From NCBI GenBank assembly GCA_038253885.1, contig JBBSGP010000009.1, positions 30,960-94,959 of the forward strand: 64,000 nt of DNA. The letters are read 5' to 3'. Source of the DNA: JALZAQ01 sp038253885 (lineage in GTDB: Bacteria; Gemmatimonadota; Gemmatimonadetes; Gemmatimonadales; Gemmatimonadaceae). The position numbers and the translations under genes were made by a program. Numbering within the stretch: position 1 is the stretch's first letter; the number at the start of each line of letters is the position of its first letter. Below the pieces are notes generated by a model. It made no database searches. It was given only the letters and a program-made list of their open reading frames with translations, and was not told the DNA's origin. Positions 54,512 to 63,879 of the stretch are shown here, one piece after another.

Positions 54512-54547
54512 ACCTTGTGAGGCGCTCGCCGGCCACGTGACCGGAAG

Positions 54548-54577
54548 GAGGCTCGACGCACAGTCGGGCCTCTTTCT
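54548..54577 (+). terminator. Intrinsic terminator between the two propeller genes
   Basis: Ten-base stem (54548-54557 with 54563-54572, one G-T pair), five-base loop, followed by TTTCT (54573-54577). Located about 35 bases behind the stop of copy 1. It would separate the two duplicated genes. Confidence 0.6.
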
Positions 54578-54766
54578 GCAAGGACGCCCCCTGGTCGACC
54601 TCCAAATCGCGCAATGGACGCGCTGGCCGGAATACATTTGTTTAAATAAATAGGTGATCCGCATTACAGTTCTGCGATGCTCCGGCCGATGCTTTATGAG
54701 AAGGCGCTAATCGAGCACCCCGCTCGGATTACCTGGTCGAAGTCACCGCATTCATAGAGGGTCGCC

Positions 54767-55867
54767 ATGGGACGGTCAATCGGTCGAGTTGAGAAGAAGG
54801 CCGCGCGCGCTCGCGGCATTCTGGTCGCGATCGCCGCGATGTCGCTGGCGGCATGCTCCTCGGACGTGCTGGGTCCGACGCCTACGTCGGTATCGACGCA
54901 AAGCGTCGTCGACATTCCGATCGCGAACTATGCGGAAATCGCACTGCCCACTGGAACGTACGACTGCGGCCGTGCCATCGCGGTAAACAATTCCGGTACC
55001 GTGGGAGGGAACGTCTTCCTGTGCGCGGTTCCCTCAGTGGTGCACGCAGCCCTGTGGGTGAACGGCACGCTGACAATCCTGCCGAGCATCGCGGCGCAGG
55101 GAAGCTCCAATGTGCTGGCTCTTTCCGACGACGGCGTCGCCGTTGGCTTCTCGATCGACGCGAACGGCGTTTCGCACGCGACCATGTGGGTTAACGGCGA
55201 GATGACGGTTCTTCCGGGCGGACAGAGCAGCGGTGCTGCGAGCATCGATGGCGCCGGAAAAATTGCTGGGTCGGTCACAGTCGCTGGAGTCAGGCTGCCG
55301 GCGCTCTGGATCGGGGGACAGCTGTTCACCGACGCACAACCGGATGGCTACGTCGGAGCACGCTTCAATTCCGTCGTCATTGGCGTCGTCGCGGGGACGG
55401 CATTGAATCCTGTGAACGGGATCGTGAGGGGAGCGCGGGCCTTTCGCTGGTATGGCCCGAGGAACTACGAGCTTCTGACACTGCCGACGGCCGCGTCGAG
55501 CGTGGCGTTGGGACAGGTGAACAGCTCCGGCAGTGTCGCGGGTGTGGCCTTCGGCGAGCTTGGCGCGGTGAGCGTTTTGTGGCCGGGCGGTTCGACGCTT
55601 CCGGTGGTCGTCTCCGTGCCACCTGGCTACGCCACCAGCGATCTGCGCACCATCAATAGTGATGGTGTGATGGCGGGATCGCTCACCGGGATCGGTGTCG
55701 GGGCGCCGGTGTATCCGGTTTTCTACCGCCCGGGCCCCGGCAAATGGTCACGCCTTCCCACCGCCGATCCCTACGGCGCGGTGTACGACAGCGACGATAC
55801 GGGAAGGTTCGCCGGCTCGACGGGACTGCCGAACGCCGTTCCTGTCCTCTGGCAGCCGAAGCCTTGA
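54767..55867 (+). CDS. Beta-propeller-like lipoprotein (HAF-repeat type), copy 2
   Basis: 366 residues, same design as copy 1 with matching lines such as CGRAIAVNNSGTVGGNVFLC, LFTDAQPDGYVGARFNS and GVVAGTALNPVNGIVRGARA. Signal peptide with lipobox near SLAAC (Cys near 29). Each repeat is changed in detail, so the duplication is old. AGAGGG lies 6 bases before the ATG. It has no TTGA-N17 promoter; a 23-base AT-rich stretch at 54631-54653 is the only candidate. Its stop is 3 bases from the cusA stop on the other strand. Confidence 0.75.
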   Translation: MGRSIGRVEKKAARARGILVAIAAMSLAACSSDVLGPTPTSVSTQSVVDIPIANYAEIALPTGTYDCGRAIAVNNSGTVGGNVFLCAVPSVVHAALWVNGTLTILPSIAAQGSSNVLALSDDGVAVGFSIDANGVSHATMWVNGEMTVLPGGQSSGAASIDGAGKIAGSVTVAGVRLPALWIGGQLFTDAQPDGYVGARFNSVVIGVVAGTALNPVNGIVRGARAFRWYGPRNYELLTLPTAASSVALGQVNSSGSVAGVAFGELGAVSVLWPGGSTLPVVVSVPPGYATSDLRTINSDGVMAGSLTGIGVGAPVYPVFYRPGPGKWSRLPTADPYGAVYDSDDTGRFAGSTGLPNAVPVLWQPKP

Positions 55868-55870
55868 TGC

Positions 55871-58800
55871 TTAGGCAATCCCAGATCTCGTAGCTGGCGC
55901 GCGAGCAGTCGATGACAGCTGCCGCTCCTTCCACAGGGAGTAGAGCGCAGGGATAACGACCAGTGTCAGCAGTGAGCTGGTGAGCATGCCTCCGACCATG
56001 GGCGCAGCGATGCGTTTCATCACATCGGCCCCGGTGCCGTCGCTCCAGAGGATCGGCACGAGAGCCGCCGTGATGGCGATCACCGTCATGATCTTGGGTC
56101 GCAGGCGCCCGACGGCACCCTCCTCGACCGCGGCGTCGACGTCGGCACGCTCGTGCAGCAATCCGGCGTCACGGCGCGCGAAGTGGGCGTGATCGAGATA
56201 CAAGAGCATGATGACGCCCGTTTCGGCCGCGACACCCGCCAACGCGACGAAGCCGATCGTTACCGCAACACTGAGGTTGTAGCCGAGAGCCCAGACGAGC
56301 CACACTCCACCGACGAGCGCGAACGGCAGCGACAGCATCACGATCAGACATTCGGGCACGCTGCGAAAGTTGACGTAGAGGAGAAGAAAGATGATCGCGA
56401 GGGTGACTGGCACGACGACGCGAAGCCGACTGCTCGCGCGCTGCATCGCTTCGTACTGCCCGGACCACTCGAGTCGGTATCCTGCTGGGAGAGAGAGCTT
56501 GCCCTCGAGGAGCGGCTTGGCTTCCGCTACGTAGCCTCCGACGTCACGGCCGCGCACGTCCACATAGACGATGTTCGTGAGATTCGCGTTCTCGGACTTG
56601 ATGAGCGTCGCGCCCTTCACGATCTGGATGCGTGCGAGCTGGCCGAGCGCGACCTGCGCGCCCGCCGGCGTGGCGACGAGGATATCGGCCAGCCTGCTCG
56701 GATCGTCCCGGAGCTCCCGCGCGTAGCGGACCAGGACCGAGTAGCGCTCGCGCCCTTCGATCACCTGCCCCGCTTCCATTCCACCCACCGCCGTCGCAAC
56801 GGCGCTCTCCACGTCATCCACAGACATGCCATAGCGAGCTGCCGCATCGCGATCCACCGTGACGTCGAGATTCCTGCCACCGACCGCGCGCTCCGAGAAC
56901 ACGGTATTCGTCCCGGCGACCGACGGAAGAATCCCCTCGATCTGCCTGCCGATGCGATCGAGTGTGTCAGGGCTCGGCCCCACGATCTTGATGCCGACGG
57001 GAGTCTTGATTCCGGTGGCCAGCATGTCGAGCCGGTTCCGGATCGGCATGGACCACATATTGGCGACACCAGGTGTCCTGACGGTGGCGTTGGCTTCGGA
57101 CACCAGGGAGTCGTAGGTCACGCCCGGCCGCCATTCGCTCCTCTCCTTGAGAATGGCGATGGTCTCGATCATCGACATCGGTGCCATGTCGGTCGCTGTT
57201 TCAGCGCGCCCGATCTTTCCCAGCACCATCTTCACTTCCGGCAGCCGGGCCAGTGCCGCGTCGCGCTGCTGCACGATCCGCTTCGCCTGCGCCGTTCCGA
57301 CAGCCGGGAGAAGGCTCGGCATGTCCATGATCGACCCTTCGTTCAGAGGCGGCATGAACTCGCTCCCCAGGCGCCTCCAGGCCGGGATGGTCGCAGCGAG
57401 CAGCACGACGGCACCGACAATCGTTGCCCAACGGTGTCGGAGCACGAGCGCGATGCCAGGCCGATAGATCCTGATGAGAAGCCGGTTCACCGGGTTGGCG
57501 GCCTCCGCTCTCACGCGGCCACGAATGAACAGTCCCATCAACACGGGGACGAGCGTGATCGAGAGGAGCGAGGCCGCCGCCATGGCCAGCGTTTTCGTCC
57601 AGGCCAGCGGGCGGAACAGGCGGCCTTCCTGCGACTGCAGCGCGAACACCGGCAGGAAGGAGACGGTGATGATCAACAACGAGATGAAGAGCGCCGGACC
57701 AACCTCCTTCGCCGATTCAGCGACGAGCTGCCAGTGGCCCCGCTGTCCTCCTTCGCGCTCGTTGCGCTCGATGTGCTTGTGAAGGTTCTCAACCATCACG
57801 ATCGCCGCATCGATCATCGCGCCGATCGCGATCGCTACTCCTCCGAGGCTCATGATGTTGGCGGTGAGACCGAGAGAGCGCATCACGAGCAGCGCCATGA
57901 GGACACCGAGGGGAAGCGTGACGATCGCAACCAGAGCGCTGGAGGTGTGGAAGAGGAACACCACCGTCACCAGCGCCACGATGAGCGACTCCTCCAGGAG
58001 CTTGCCGCGTAGCGTGTGGATCGCCGCCTCGATCAACCCCGAGCGGTCATAGCCCTCGACGAACGTCACTCCCCTGGGCAGCGCCGCCTGGATTTCTGCC
58101 ATCCTCGCCTTCACTCGTCTGATCACGGCCAGAGGATTCTCGCCGAAGCGCATCACGACCCATCCGGTCACGATCTCGCCCCGCCCATCGAGGTCGGCGA
58201 TCCCGCGACGGATCTCCGGGCCGATCTGGACGTTGGCCACGTCCCCCACCGTGATCGGTGATCCGCCGGCACCGACACCGAGCGAGACATGACGGATGTT
58301 ATCGAGGCTCTCGACGCGTCCGCGTCCGCGGAGGACGTACTCCATCCCTCCCATCTCGAGTGTTCGTCCGCCCATGTCCGCATTCGATGCGCGGACGGCC
58401 TGGGTGACTCGCTCGATCGGGATCCGGTACGCCAACAGCTTCGCGGGATCGACCTCCACCTGGTATTGCTTCTCGAATCCGCCCAGCGACGCGATCTCCG
58501 CCACTCCAGCCACCGCCGTCAGCGCGGGTCGCACCGTCCAGTCCTGCAGACTGCGCAGATGGGCGAGATCCAGAGCGCCGGTGGTGTCGCCGAGGATGTA
58601 CTGCATCACCCACCCCACCCCGGTCGCGTCGGGCCCGAGCATCGTCCGCGCTCCATCGGGGAGCCGTCCTCGAATGGCGTTCAGGTACTCCAGCACTCGG
58701 GAGCGTGCCCAGTAGAGATCGGTGTTGTCCTCGAACACGATGTACACGGCCGAGAGCCCGAACTGGCTCATCCCGCGCACGAATTTCGTGTGCGGCACCT

Positions 58801-59023
58801 TGAGCAGCTCCGTCTCCAGCGGGTACGTCACCTGGTCCTCGACGCTCTGCGGAGCCTGGCCCGGCCACTCGGTCATCACGATCACCTGAGCGTCCGACAG
58901 GTCCGGGATGGCATCCACCGGCGTCCCTACGACCGCCCAGGTTCCGGCGACCGCGAGGGAGGCGCTGGCGAGGACCACCACGCGTGTGTGACGTGTCGAC
59001 CAGTCGATGATGCGCGCAAGCAT
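55871..59023 (-). CDS. cusA: CusA-type heavy-metal RND efflux pump (Cu/Ag)
   Basis: Inner-membrane proton-driven pump. 1050 residues with twelve transmembrane helices. The HME-RND copper/silver methionine triad is intact: Met568 (MDMPSLLP), Met618 (APMSMIET), Met667 (RLDMLATG), equivalent to E. coli Met573, Met623, Met672. The proton-relay Asp405 (GAMIDAAIVMVEN) matches E. coli numbering exactly. These residues separate it from the zinc/cobalt CzcA type. The start is 6 bases from the cusB stop with GGAGG inside the cusB end. Last gene of the operon. Confidence 0.95.
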   Translation of the reverse strand: MLARIIDWSTRHTRVVVLASASLAVAGTWAVVGTPVDAIPDLSDAQVIVMTEWPGQAPQSVEDQVTYPLETELLKVPHTKFVRGMSQFGLSAVYIVFEDNTDLYWARSRVLEYLNAIRGRLPDGARTMLGPDATGVGWVMQYILGDTTGALDLAHLRSLQDWTVRPALTAVAGVAEIASLGGFEKQYQVEVDPAKLLAYRIPIERVTQAVRASNADMGGRTLEMGGMEYVLRGRGRVESLDNIRHVSLGVGAGGSPITVGDVANVQIGPEIRRGIADLDGRGEIVTGWVVMRFGENPLAVIRRVKARMAEIQAALPRGVTFVEGYDRSGLIEAAIHTLRGKLLEESLIVALVTVVFLFHTSSALVAIVTLPLGVLMALLVMRSLGLTANIMSLGGVAIAIGAMIDAAIVMVENLHKHIERNEREGGQRGHWQLVAESAKEVGPALFISLLIITVSFLPVFALQSQEGRLFRPLAWTKTLAMAAASLLSITLVPVLMGLFIRGRVRAEAANPVNRLLIRIYRPGIALVLRHRWATIVGAVVLLAATIPAWRRLGSEFMPPLNEGSIMDMPSLLPAVGTAQAKRIVQQRDAALARLPEVKMVLGKIGRAETATDMAPMSMIETIAILKERSEWRPGVTYDSLVSEANATVRTPGVANMWSMPIRNRLDMLATGIKTPVGIKIVGPSPDTLDRIGRQIEGILPSVAGTNTVFSERAVGGRNLDVTVDRDAAARYGMSVDDVESAVATAVGGMEAGQVIEGRERYSVLVRYARELRDDPSRLADILVATPAGAQVALGQLARIQIVKGATLIKSENANLTNIVYVDVRGRDVGGYVAEAKPLLEGKLSLPAGYRLEWSGQYEAMQRASSRLRVVVPVTLAIIFLLLYVNFRSVPECLIVMLSLPFALVGGVWLVWALGYNLSVAVTIGFVALAGVAAETGVIMLLYLDHAHFARRDAGLLHERADVDAAVEEGAVGRLRPKIMTVIAITAALVPILWSDGTGADVMKRIAAPMVGGMLTSSLLTLVVIPALYSLWKERQLSSTARAPATRSGIA

Positions 59024-59029
59024 GGGGGG

Positions 59030-60232
59030 CTACCTCCGCGGTGCCGCTGGGTGGGGCTGCGCCATCATGCCGCTCATGACCTCCCCCAGATTCGCTTCCG
59101 AGTCGAGCAGGAACTGCGGCGATGTCACGACCCGCTGTCCCGGAGCGAGACCGGCCAGGATCTCGCTGTATTGTCCGCCCGTGCGTCCGAGCCGCACTTC
59201 CTGCGGCATGAGCTCACCCGCCCCCATGTCCACGAAGACGAGATCCCGCTCGCCCGTGCGCAGGACCGCCGACGTCGGGACCGTGAGCGCCGAGCGTGCC
59301 GGCGTTGACAGCCGGACGGATGCATACATTCCCGGTTTAAGCAGGTGGTCTGCATTCGGCACGACGACGCGTGCCCGCACCGTTCGGGACATCGAGTCCA
59401 CGGTCGGGAAGACGAAGCTGACGATTCCCCGGAGGGTGCGGCCGGGCGCCGCCGCCAGCTCGACGTCGGCGATCGTGCCGATCCGGATCATGGCCGCGTC
59501 GGCTTCACGGAGCTGGATCTCGAGCCACAGCTGCGAGAGGTCGGCGATCGTGTACAGCGGCTCGCCGGCGACGATCGACTGCCCCTGCACCACCCTCTTC
59601 TCGGCGATGACACCGGACGAGGGCACGTAGAGTGTGATGGTCCGTCGCACGTGTCCGCTGCGCAGCACGTCATCGATCTGATTGTCGGACACGTCCCACA
59701 GCCGGAGTCTTCTCTTCGTCGCGTCGGCGAGACTGCTGCTCCCCTCCACGCCGGAGGAGTCGGGCACGCCGCCCGGTCCCACATCGCGCTGCAGCTGCGC
59801 GGCGACGAGCAGCTCCTGTTGGGCCGAGATCAAGTCCGGCGAGTACACCTCGAGGAGAGGCTGACCCTTTCTCACCGCTTGGCCAGTGGCATTGACGTAC
59901 AGCCGCTCGGCAAAACCGCCAAACTTGAGGGCGACCTGGGTCGTTCTGGTCTCGTCGAAGGTGACGACGCCGGTCGCTCGGGCATCGCTCGTGAGAGCGC
60001 GCACGCTCGCCACGTCGAAGGTGACACCGAGCTGCCGGAGCTGGGTGGCGGTGAGCCGGACGGATCCCTTTCCCGTCATGTCCATGCCGGGCATCGCGTC
60101 AGCGCCTATGCGCTGCGGCGAGCGGGCGGAGGCGGGCGCGTGACGGCGAGAGCGGGCGATCACCCATCCAGCGGCGATCAGAAGAGTGACCGACAGGCTG
60201 GCGAGCGCGATCCACGAGCGGCGGGGTATCAT
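59030..60232 (-). CDS. cusB: CusB-type periplasmic adaptor
   Basis: Membrane-fusion protein that joins CusA to the outer-membrane channel and passes Cu/Ag. 400 residues: one N-terminal anchor (about 7-26), then a Met-rich metal-loading motif MPGMDM (47-52), lipoyl/barrel-sandwich (RKGQPLLEVYSPDLISAQQE near 140-160, alpha hairpin behind it), beta-barrel and membrane-proximal domains. Its N-terminal Met cluster corresponds to the CusB methionines that accept metal from CusF. Overlaps the cusC stop by ATGA. Confidence 0.93.
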   Translation of the reverse strand: MIPRRSWIALASLSVTLLIAAGWVIARSRRHAPASARSPQRIGADAMPGMDMTGKGSVRLTATQLRQLGVTFDVASVRALTSDARATGVVTFDETRTTQVALKFGGFAERLYVNATGQAVRKGQPLLEVYSPDLISAQQELLVAAQLQRDVGPGGVPDSSGVEGSSSLADATKRRLRLWDVSDNQIDDVLRSGHVRRTITLYVPSSGVIAEKRVVQGQSIVAGEPLYTIADLSQLWLEIQLREADAAMIRIGTIADVELAAAPGRTLRGIVSFVFPTVDSMSRTVRARVVVPNADHLLKPGMYASVRLSTPARSALTVPTSAVLRTGERDLVFVDMGAGELMPQEVRLGRTGGQYSEILAGLAPGQRVVTSPQFLLDSEANLGEVMSGMMAQPHPAAPRR

Positions 60233-61659
60233 GGCAGGATCTCCTTGCCGACCACGCGCTCGAGCTCGGCGACGCTCTTGGCGAAATCGCTGAGAGCGCG
60301 AAAGTAGTCTGTCTCGGCAGCGAAGAGCGCCGCCTGGTCCTCGAGCACCTGCGGGAGCTCGATCTTCCCGGCCGCGTAGCTCTCGGTGACAGAGGCGAGC
60401 GCCGCCCGACCCTGCGGCAGAAGCGCCTTCACGTAGAGCGCGAGCTGGGTCCGATTGCGCTCGGCATCGGAGACGAGTCGCGCGACCTCGGCGCCGAGCT
60501 CGCGAACGCTGGCGTCGTGCTCCGCTTCCAGCGCCGCCAGATCGGCCCCGGCCGCTTTCGCGAGATCGCTCTGGTTCTGTCCCCGGTGAAGTGGAAGGGG
60601 GAGCGACACCGTCGCGGTGATCATGTCGGAGCGCCCGTTCCGCTGGCCGTAAGCGACTGCCACGTCCACATCAGGCAGATAATCCCTTCTTGCGAGCTCG
60701 ACGCGTGATCGCTGCGCGGCGATCAACGCCTCGTGTTGTTTGAGCGCCGGGCTCTCGAAAGTCGCCAGCCGTTGCAGCTCCGGAAGCGACGGCAGTGGCG
60801 AGCTCGCGGCACGCGCGCCGAGGCCCGAAGAGACGAAGCTGACCTCGAGCGCCGAGGCGGAGACGGCGGCGCGCGCGATCGCGGTGGGGATCGCGGCCGC
60901 GTCTACCGGCTGCTCGCTCCCGCGGTCCAGAAGCGCATTGAGCCGCGCGAGAGTCGCTCGCCGCTCTTCCCCGAGTGACGCCGCGGTCTGCGACAGTCGC
61001 GCCGAGGTGAGCTGTGCTTTGAGGACATCCGCCTGAGTCGCGCGGCCGGAGGCGTAGCGCGCTTCGGTCACGGCAACGAGCCCGGTCAGTACCTTCTGGC
61101 TGCGCTCCGCTACCTCGAGCGCCCGACCGAGAAAGGCGAGGTCGTAGTAGGCGTGTCTCACGTCGCGAACGACCTCTCGCCGCACGACCTCGCGCGCCGC
61201 GTCCGATGCGGCGACGTCTAAGGCAGCCGCCTGCCGCCGCAGAGACAGTTTTCCGGGATACGGAATCGTCTGGCTGACGCCGATCATCTTCATCGTCATG
61301 AAGTCGGTGAAGCCGGGGTCGCTGACCGGAAAGTTCTGGACGCCCGCCATGAGCATCGGATCTGGTCGAGCACCAGCGGGATTCACCCGATCCCGTGCCG
61401 CCTCGCGGCGCGCGTTGGCCGCGCGGATCACAGGACTGACCGTGAGCGCGCGAGCAATCAGTGAGTCGAGATCGGCGGCGTGGCCGCCCACTCGTGGCGC
61501 GGATTCCTGCGCCCACGCGTGGCGCGATGAGCTCGCGCCGGCGAGGACCATGAGGACGGCCAGCATCGGCACGAGCGAGATGCGGAGGCGCCACGCCGGG
61601 TAGAGTGGCGACACGGTCGGTCTCGCCACGAGGCGAGACCGCGGATGGATGGAGTGCAT
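60229..61659 (-). CDS. TolC-family outer-membrane efflux channel (CusC-like)
   Basis: 476 residues. N-terminal signal region (about 28-50, LVPMLAVLMVLAG ending in AWA-Q), then two outer-membrane efflux (OEP) repeats (about 65-260 and 290-470), e.g. ANARREAARDRVNPAGARPD and RRQAAALDVAASDAAREVVR. The long N-terminus before the hydrophobic core suggests a shorter start at an internal Met (near residue 32) could be used. No lipobox Cys is visible, unlike E. coli CusC. Completes the CusCBA tripartite pump. Confidence 0.88.
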   Translation of the reverse strand: MHSIHPRSRLVARPTVSPLYPAWRLRISLVPMLAVLMVLAGASSSRHAWAQESAPRVGGHAADLDSLIARALTVSPVIRAANARREAARDRVNPAGARPDPMLMAGVQNFPVSDPGFTDFMTMKMIGVSQTIPYPGKLSLRRQAAALDVAASDAAREVVRREVVRDVRHAYYDLAFLGRALEVAERSQKVLTGLVAVTEARYASGRATQADVLKAQLTSARLSQTAASLGEERRATLARLNALLDRGSEQPVDAAAIPTAIARAAVSASALEVSFVSSGLGARAASSPLPSLPELQRLATFESPALKQHEALIAAQRSRVELARRDYLPDVDVAVAYGQRNGRSDMITATVSLPLPLHRGQNQSDLAKAAGADLAALEAEHDASVRELGAEVARLVSDAERNRTQLALYVKALLPQGRAALASVTESYAAGKIELPQVLEDQAALFAAETDYFRALSDFAKSVAELERVVGKEILP

Positions 61660-61793
61660 GGATCCCTCTCAGAGTCCAACTCGGCGCGCCCCTCGCCCGG
61701 TATGAGCGTTCGAGACGCGCGAGGTTTCCGCTCGGGCCGCCGATCAGTGCTCGGCAATACCCTCGCGGCTCACGAGTGCGTGGATGAGTTGGA

Positions 61794-62192
61794 CTACGCT
61801 CGCGGCGGCGGAGGGTCCGGTGGGGTCGAGTGAGAGGCTGGAGCGACGACGACGAGCGCTGCGGCCTGCGAGTCTCCGGCGTGTGGGGAGCTCAGCCGGA
61901 GTACCGCCGATGCCACCGCCGTCGGCAAGCATGGGGCCATGGGCTGGCACCCGGCCGGCGCCCACGGCAGCTGGCACGGCGATGGGTCGGAGTCAGGCGC
62001 CTGTGCCTGATCGGAATGCCGCGCGGAGCCGTGCACATCCATGCCTGGCATGGACGAGGCGCCCGCCGCCCCGGCGTGCATCGCCGCCATTGCCGACGTC
62101 GCGCACGCGCGGCCGCTCCCCGTCACCACCAGCTGGAGGAGGAGAGCACCCGAAAGGACGGCCGTCATGCGGCGGAGCGGGCGTCGCGTCAT
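61794..62192 (-). CDS. Small secreted Met/His-rich protein (putative copper-binding)
   Basis: 132 residues. Signal peptide (MTRRPLRRMTAVLSGALLL, cleavage near GRA-C or CATSA), then Met/His-rich MAAMHAGAAGASSMPGMDVH (about 35-54) with the same MPGMD motif found at the metal-loading end of CusB. Cys occur near 83, 91 and 97, and the tail is Pro/His-rich. No family matched by eye. The gene is first in the same direction as cusCBA, 134 bases before it. A TAGCTT -10 at 62202-62207 lies 9 bases before the ATG, without a good -35. Role in periplasmic copper binding is inference. Confidence 0.6.
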   Translation of the reverse strand: MTRRPLRRMTAVLSGALLLQLVVTGSGRACATSAMAAMHAGAAGASSMPGMDVHGSARHSDQAQAPDSDPSPCQLPWAPAGCQPMAPCLPTAVASAVLRLSSPHAGDSQAAALVVVAPASHSTPPDPPPPRA

Positions 62193-62427
62193 ACCCGGGT
62201 CAAGCTAGTAGACGGGAGGGAGAAATTCCACATGTCATCGACGATCGAGCGGCTGGAGCGGTACCGGACGCTCGATCGCCTGCAGGCGACGATGCGCGCG
62301 GCCGTGGAGCACGGAAGCGGCTCGTTTTTCACCTTGCCCGGGCCGATTGGCAGAGGGATATTCGACACGCTGGTCATCGTCCCAGCTCCGCCCGTGACGG
62401 CACGCATCTCTTACCCGGGGCAACGTG

Positions 62428-62775
62428 ATGTCGCCGGTTCATCGATTGTGGTCGACCATCGCGTCTGTCGCCCTTGTCGCGTTCGGATGCACCAATTCCG
62501 TGGCCCCCCGGGCGAGCATCACCTTCGTGCTCGACGCACCGCTCTGCAGCTCGGTACTCCCGATCCAGTTCCTGATCGACAGTGCGCTGGTGGGCACCGA
62601 TACCTTCCGCATCAGGGTTCCTGGCGAGCACACGAGATCGCGCGCCTTCGGAGCGTCGGCCGGACGGCACGTGGTGAGCGCGCGGCTGCTGAGTGGGTTG
62701 GTCTGGCCGGATACGACCGTCACTCTCCTGTCGGGACAGGCTGCCACAGTATCCTTGCCGCTCTACTGCTCGTAG
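62428..62775 (+). CDS. Small hypothetical lipoprotein
   Basis: 115 residues from ATG at 62428 (GTG three bases upstream is possible). Signal peptide with lipobox SVALVAFGC (Cys near 20). The mature part is beta-rich with FVLDAPLCSSVLPIQFLIDS and ends in SLPLYCS, so two Cys may pair. No family recognised. A weak hairpin of 6 bp lies at 62768-62788 behind its stop. The 235 bases upstream have no certain gene. Confidence 0.55.
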   Translation: MSPVHRLWSTIASVALVAFGCTNSVAPRASITFVLDAPLCSSVLPIQFLIDSALVGTDTFRIRVPGEHTRSRAFGASAGRHVVSARLLSGLVWPDTTVTLLSGQAATVSLPLYCS

Positions 62776-62984
62776 CGGGGGGACGAGCTTGGCATGTGGT
62801 CCATGCCTACATCGACGCGGCTGCGCTCGTCTCTCGGCCGGAGCGCTGGATACTCGTCAGCGCTCGGGATATTCCCCCACAGCGCACCAATGGAGGCACG
62901 ACACCACCGGAACCCAAGCTGTCCCCAACGACGCGATGAAGGTGCCCACAATGGCACCGCCAAGGAAGCCGAGAGGACACTGCA

Positions 62985-63566
62985 GTGCCTGACATCAACA
63001 AAGACAAGGTTATCGCCTTCAAGTCCCAGAAAGCATTCGAGTCCTGGCTCGGGAAGAACCACGACAGGGTTGGCGGCATCTGGCTCCGAATCTACAAGAA
63101 GGCGTCCGGCACGACGACGGTCACCTACGCCGAAGCGCTCGACGTCGCGCTCTGCTTCGGCTGGATCGATGGGCTCAAGCGCTCATACGACGACGTCTCG
63201 TTCATCCAACGCTTCACCCCGCGCCTCGCGCGGAGCGGTTGGTCCAAAATGAATGTTGGTCACGTCGACCGACTGTCCATCGAAGGCCGCATGAGGCCTC
63301 CCGGCCTCGCTGCCGTCGAAGCGGCGCGGAGCGACGGCCGTTGGGCCAACGCATACGAGTCGCCTCGACACGCTCAGATTCCTGATGACTTTCTCCGCGC
63401 CCTCAAGCGGAACAAGAAAGCCTACGCGTTCTTTGAGTCGCTCAACCGGGTGAATCACTACGCCATCGCCTACCGGCTGGGCAGCCCCAAGAAGCGCGAG
63501 ACGAGGGAGAAGAGAATGAAGCTTTTCCTGGACATGATGGCCAAGGGCCAGAAGATCCACGAATAG
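62985..63566 (+). CDS. YdeI/OmpD-associated family protein
   Basis: 193 residues from GTG at 62985, with GAGAGGA (62971-62977) just upstream. The N-terminal AFESWLGKNHDRVGGIWLRI and the core TYAEALDVALCFGWIDGLKR (a signature of the YdeI/OmdA family) are followed by FTPRLARSGWSKMNVGHVDR. The C-terminus KRNKKAYAFFESLNRVNHYA matches the family bacteriocin-protection domain. Members are small cytosolic proteins of unclear activity, some linked to resistance to peptides. No neighbouring gene gives a role. Confidence 0.88.
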   Translation: MPDINKDKVIAFKSQKAFESWLGKNHDRVGGIWLRIYKKASGTTTVTYAEALDVALCFGWIDGLKRSYDDVSFIQRFTPRLARSGWSKMNVGHVDRLSIEGRMRPPGLAAVEAARSDGRWANAYESPRHAQIPDDFLRALKRNKKAYAFFESLNRVNHYAIAYRLGSPKKRETREKRMKLFLDMMAKGQKIHE

Positions 63567-63879
63567 TCAGCTGTCAATCGTGGCGCGTCTGGCCGCCGAG
63601 GGTTAGCCGCATCCCGTGGCGTTTCTGCTGGTCTCCGCCATCCCCAGTATGGACGCTCGGCTCGGCCGCGATGGCGACATCCGCGCGTTCCCTCGATCCG
63701 ACTCTCGATCCCTGTTGTTTCGGCACAACAGCCCATCAGACGGCGGCAGGGCGACTGGGGTTGTCGCGAAACAGCTCCCTTTCCCGTGTAGCCAGGATGG
63801 ATAGACCAGCGGTCAATCCAACCGTTGTCCGGGAAAAGCAAGCCTCGCGCGACCGTCCCGCACCGTAGAGAGGCACATC
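63567..63879 (+). other. Intergenic region without a recognisable gene
   Basis: 313 bases. No open frame with a convincing start and ribosome site, no strong hairpin with T tract and no TTGA-N17 promoter. It must contain the promoter of the lipoprotein at 63880 and the end of the YdeI transcript. Confidence 0.5.

Noticed and set aside
61674..61794. Nine-base inverted repeat GTCCAACTC (61674-61682) and GAGTTGGAC (61786-61794) flanking the gap before the TolC-family gene
   Set aside because: The arms are 103 bases apart and one of them lies in the end of the upstream gene; chance seems as likely as an operator.
62232..62939. Open frame on the plus strand starting near MSSTIERLERYRTLDRLQ
   Set aside because: A possible short protein at first sight, but the frame runs as a shadow through the lipoprotein gene at 62428-62775 and lacks a recognisable domain; the ribosome site is 11 bases away.
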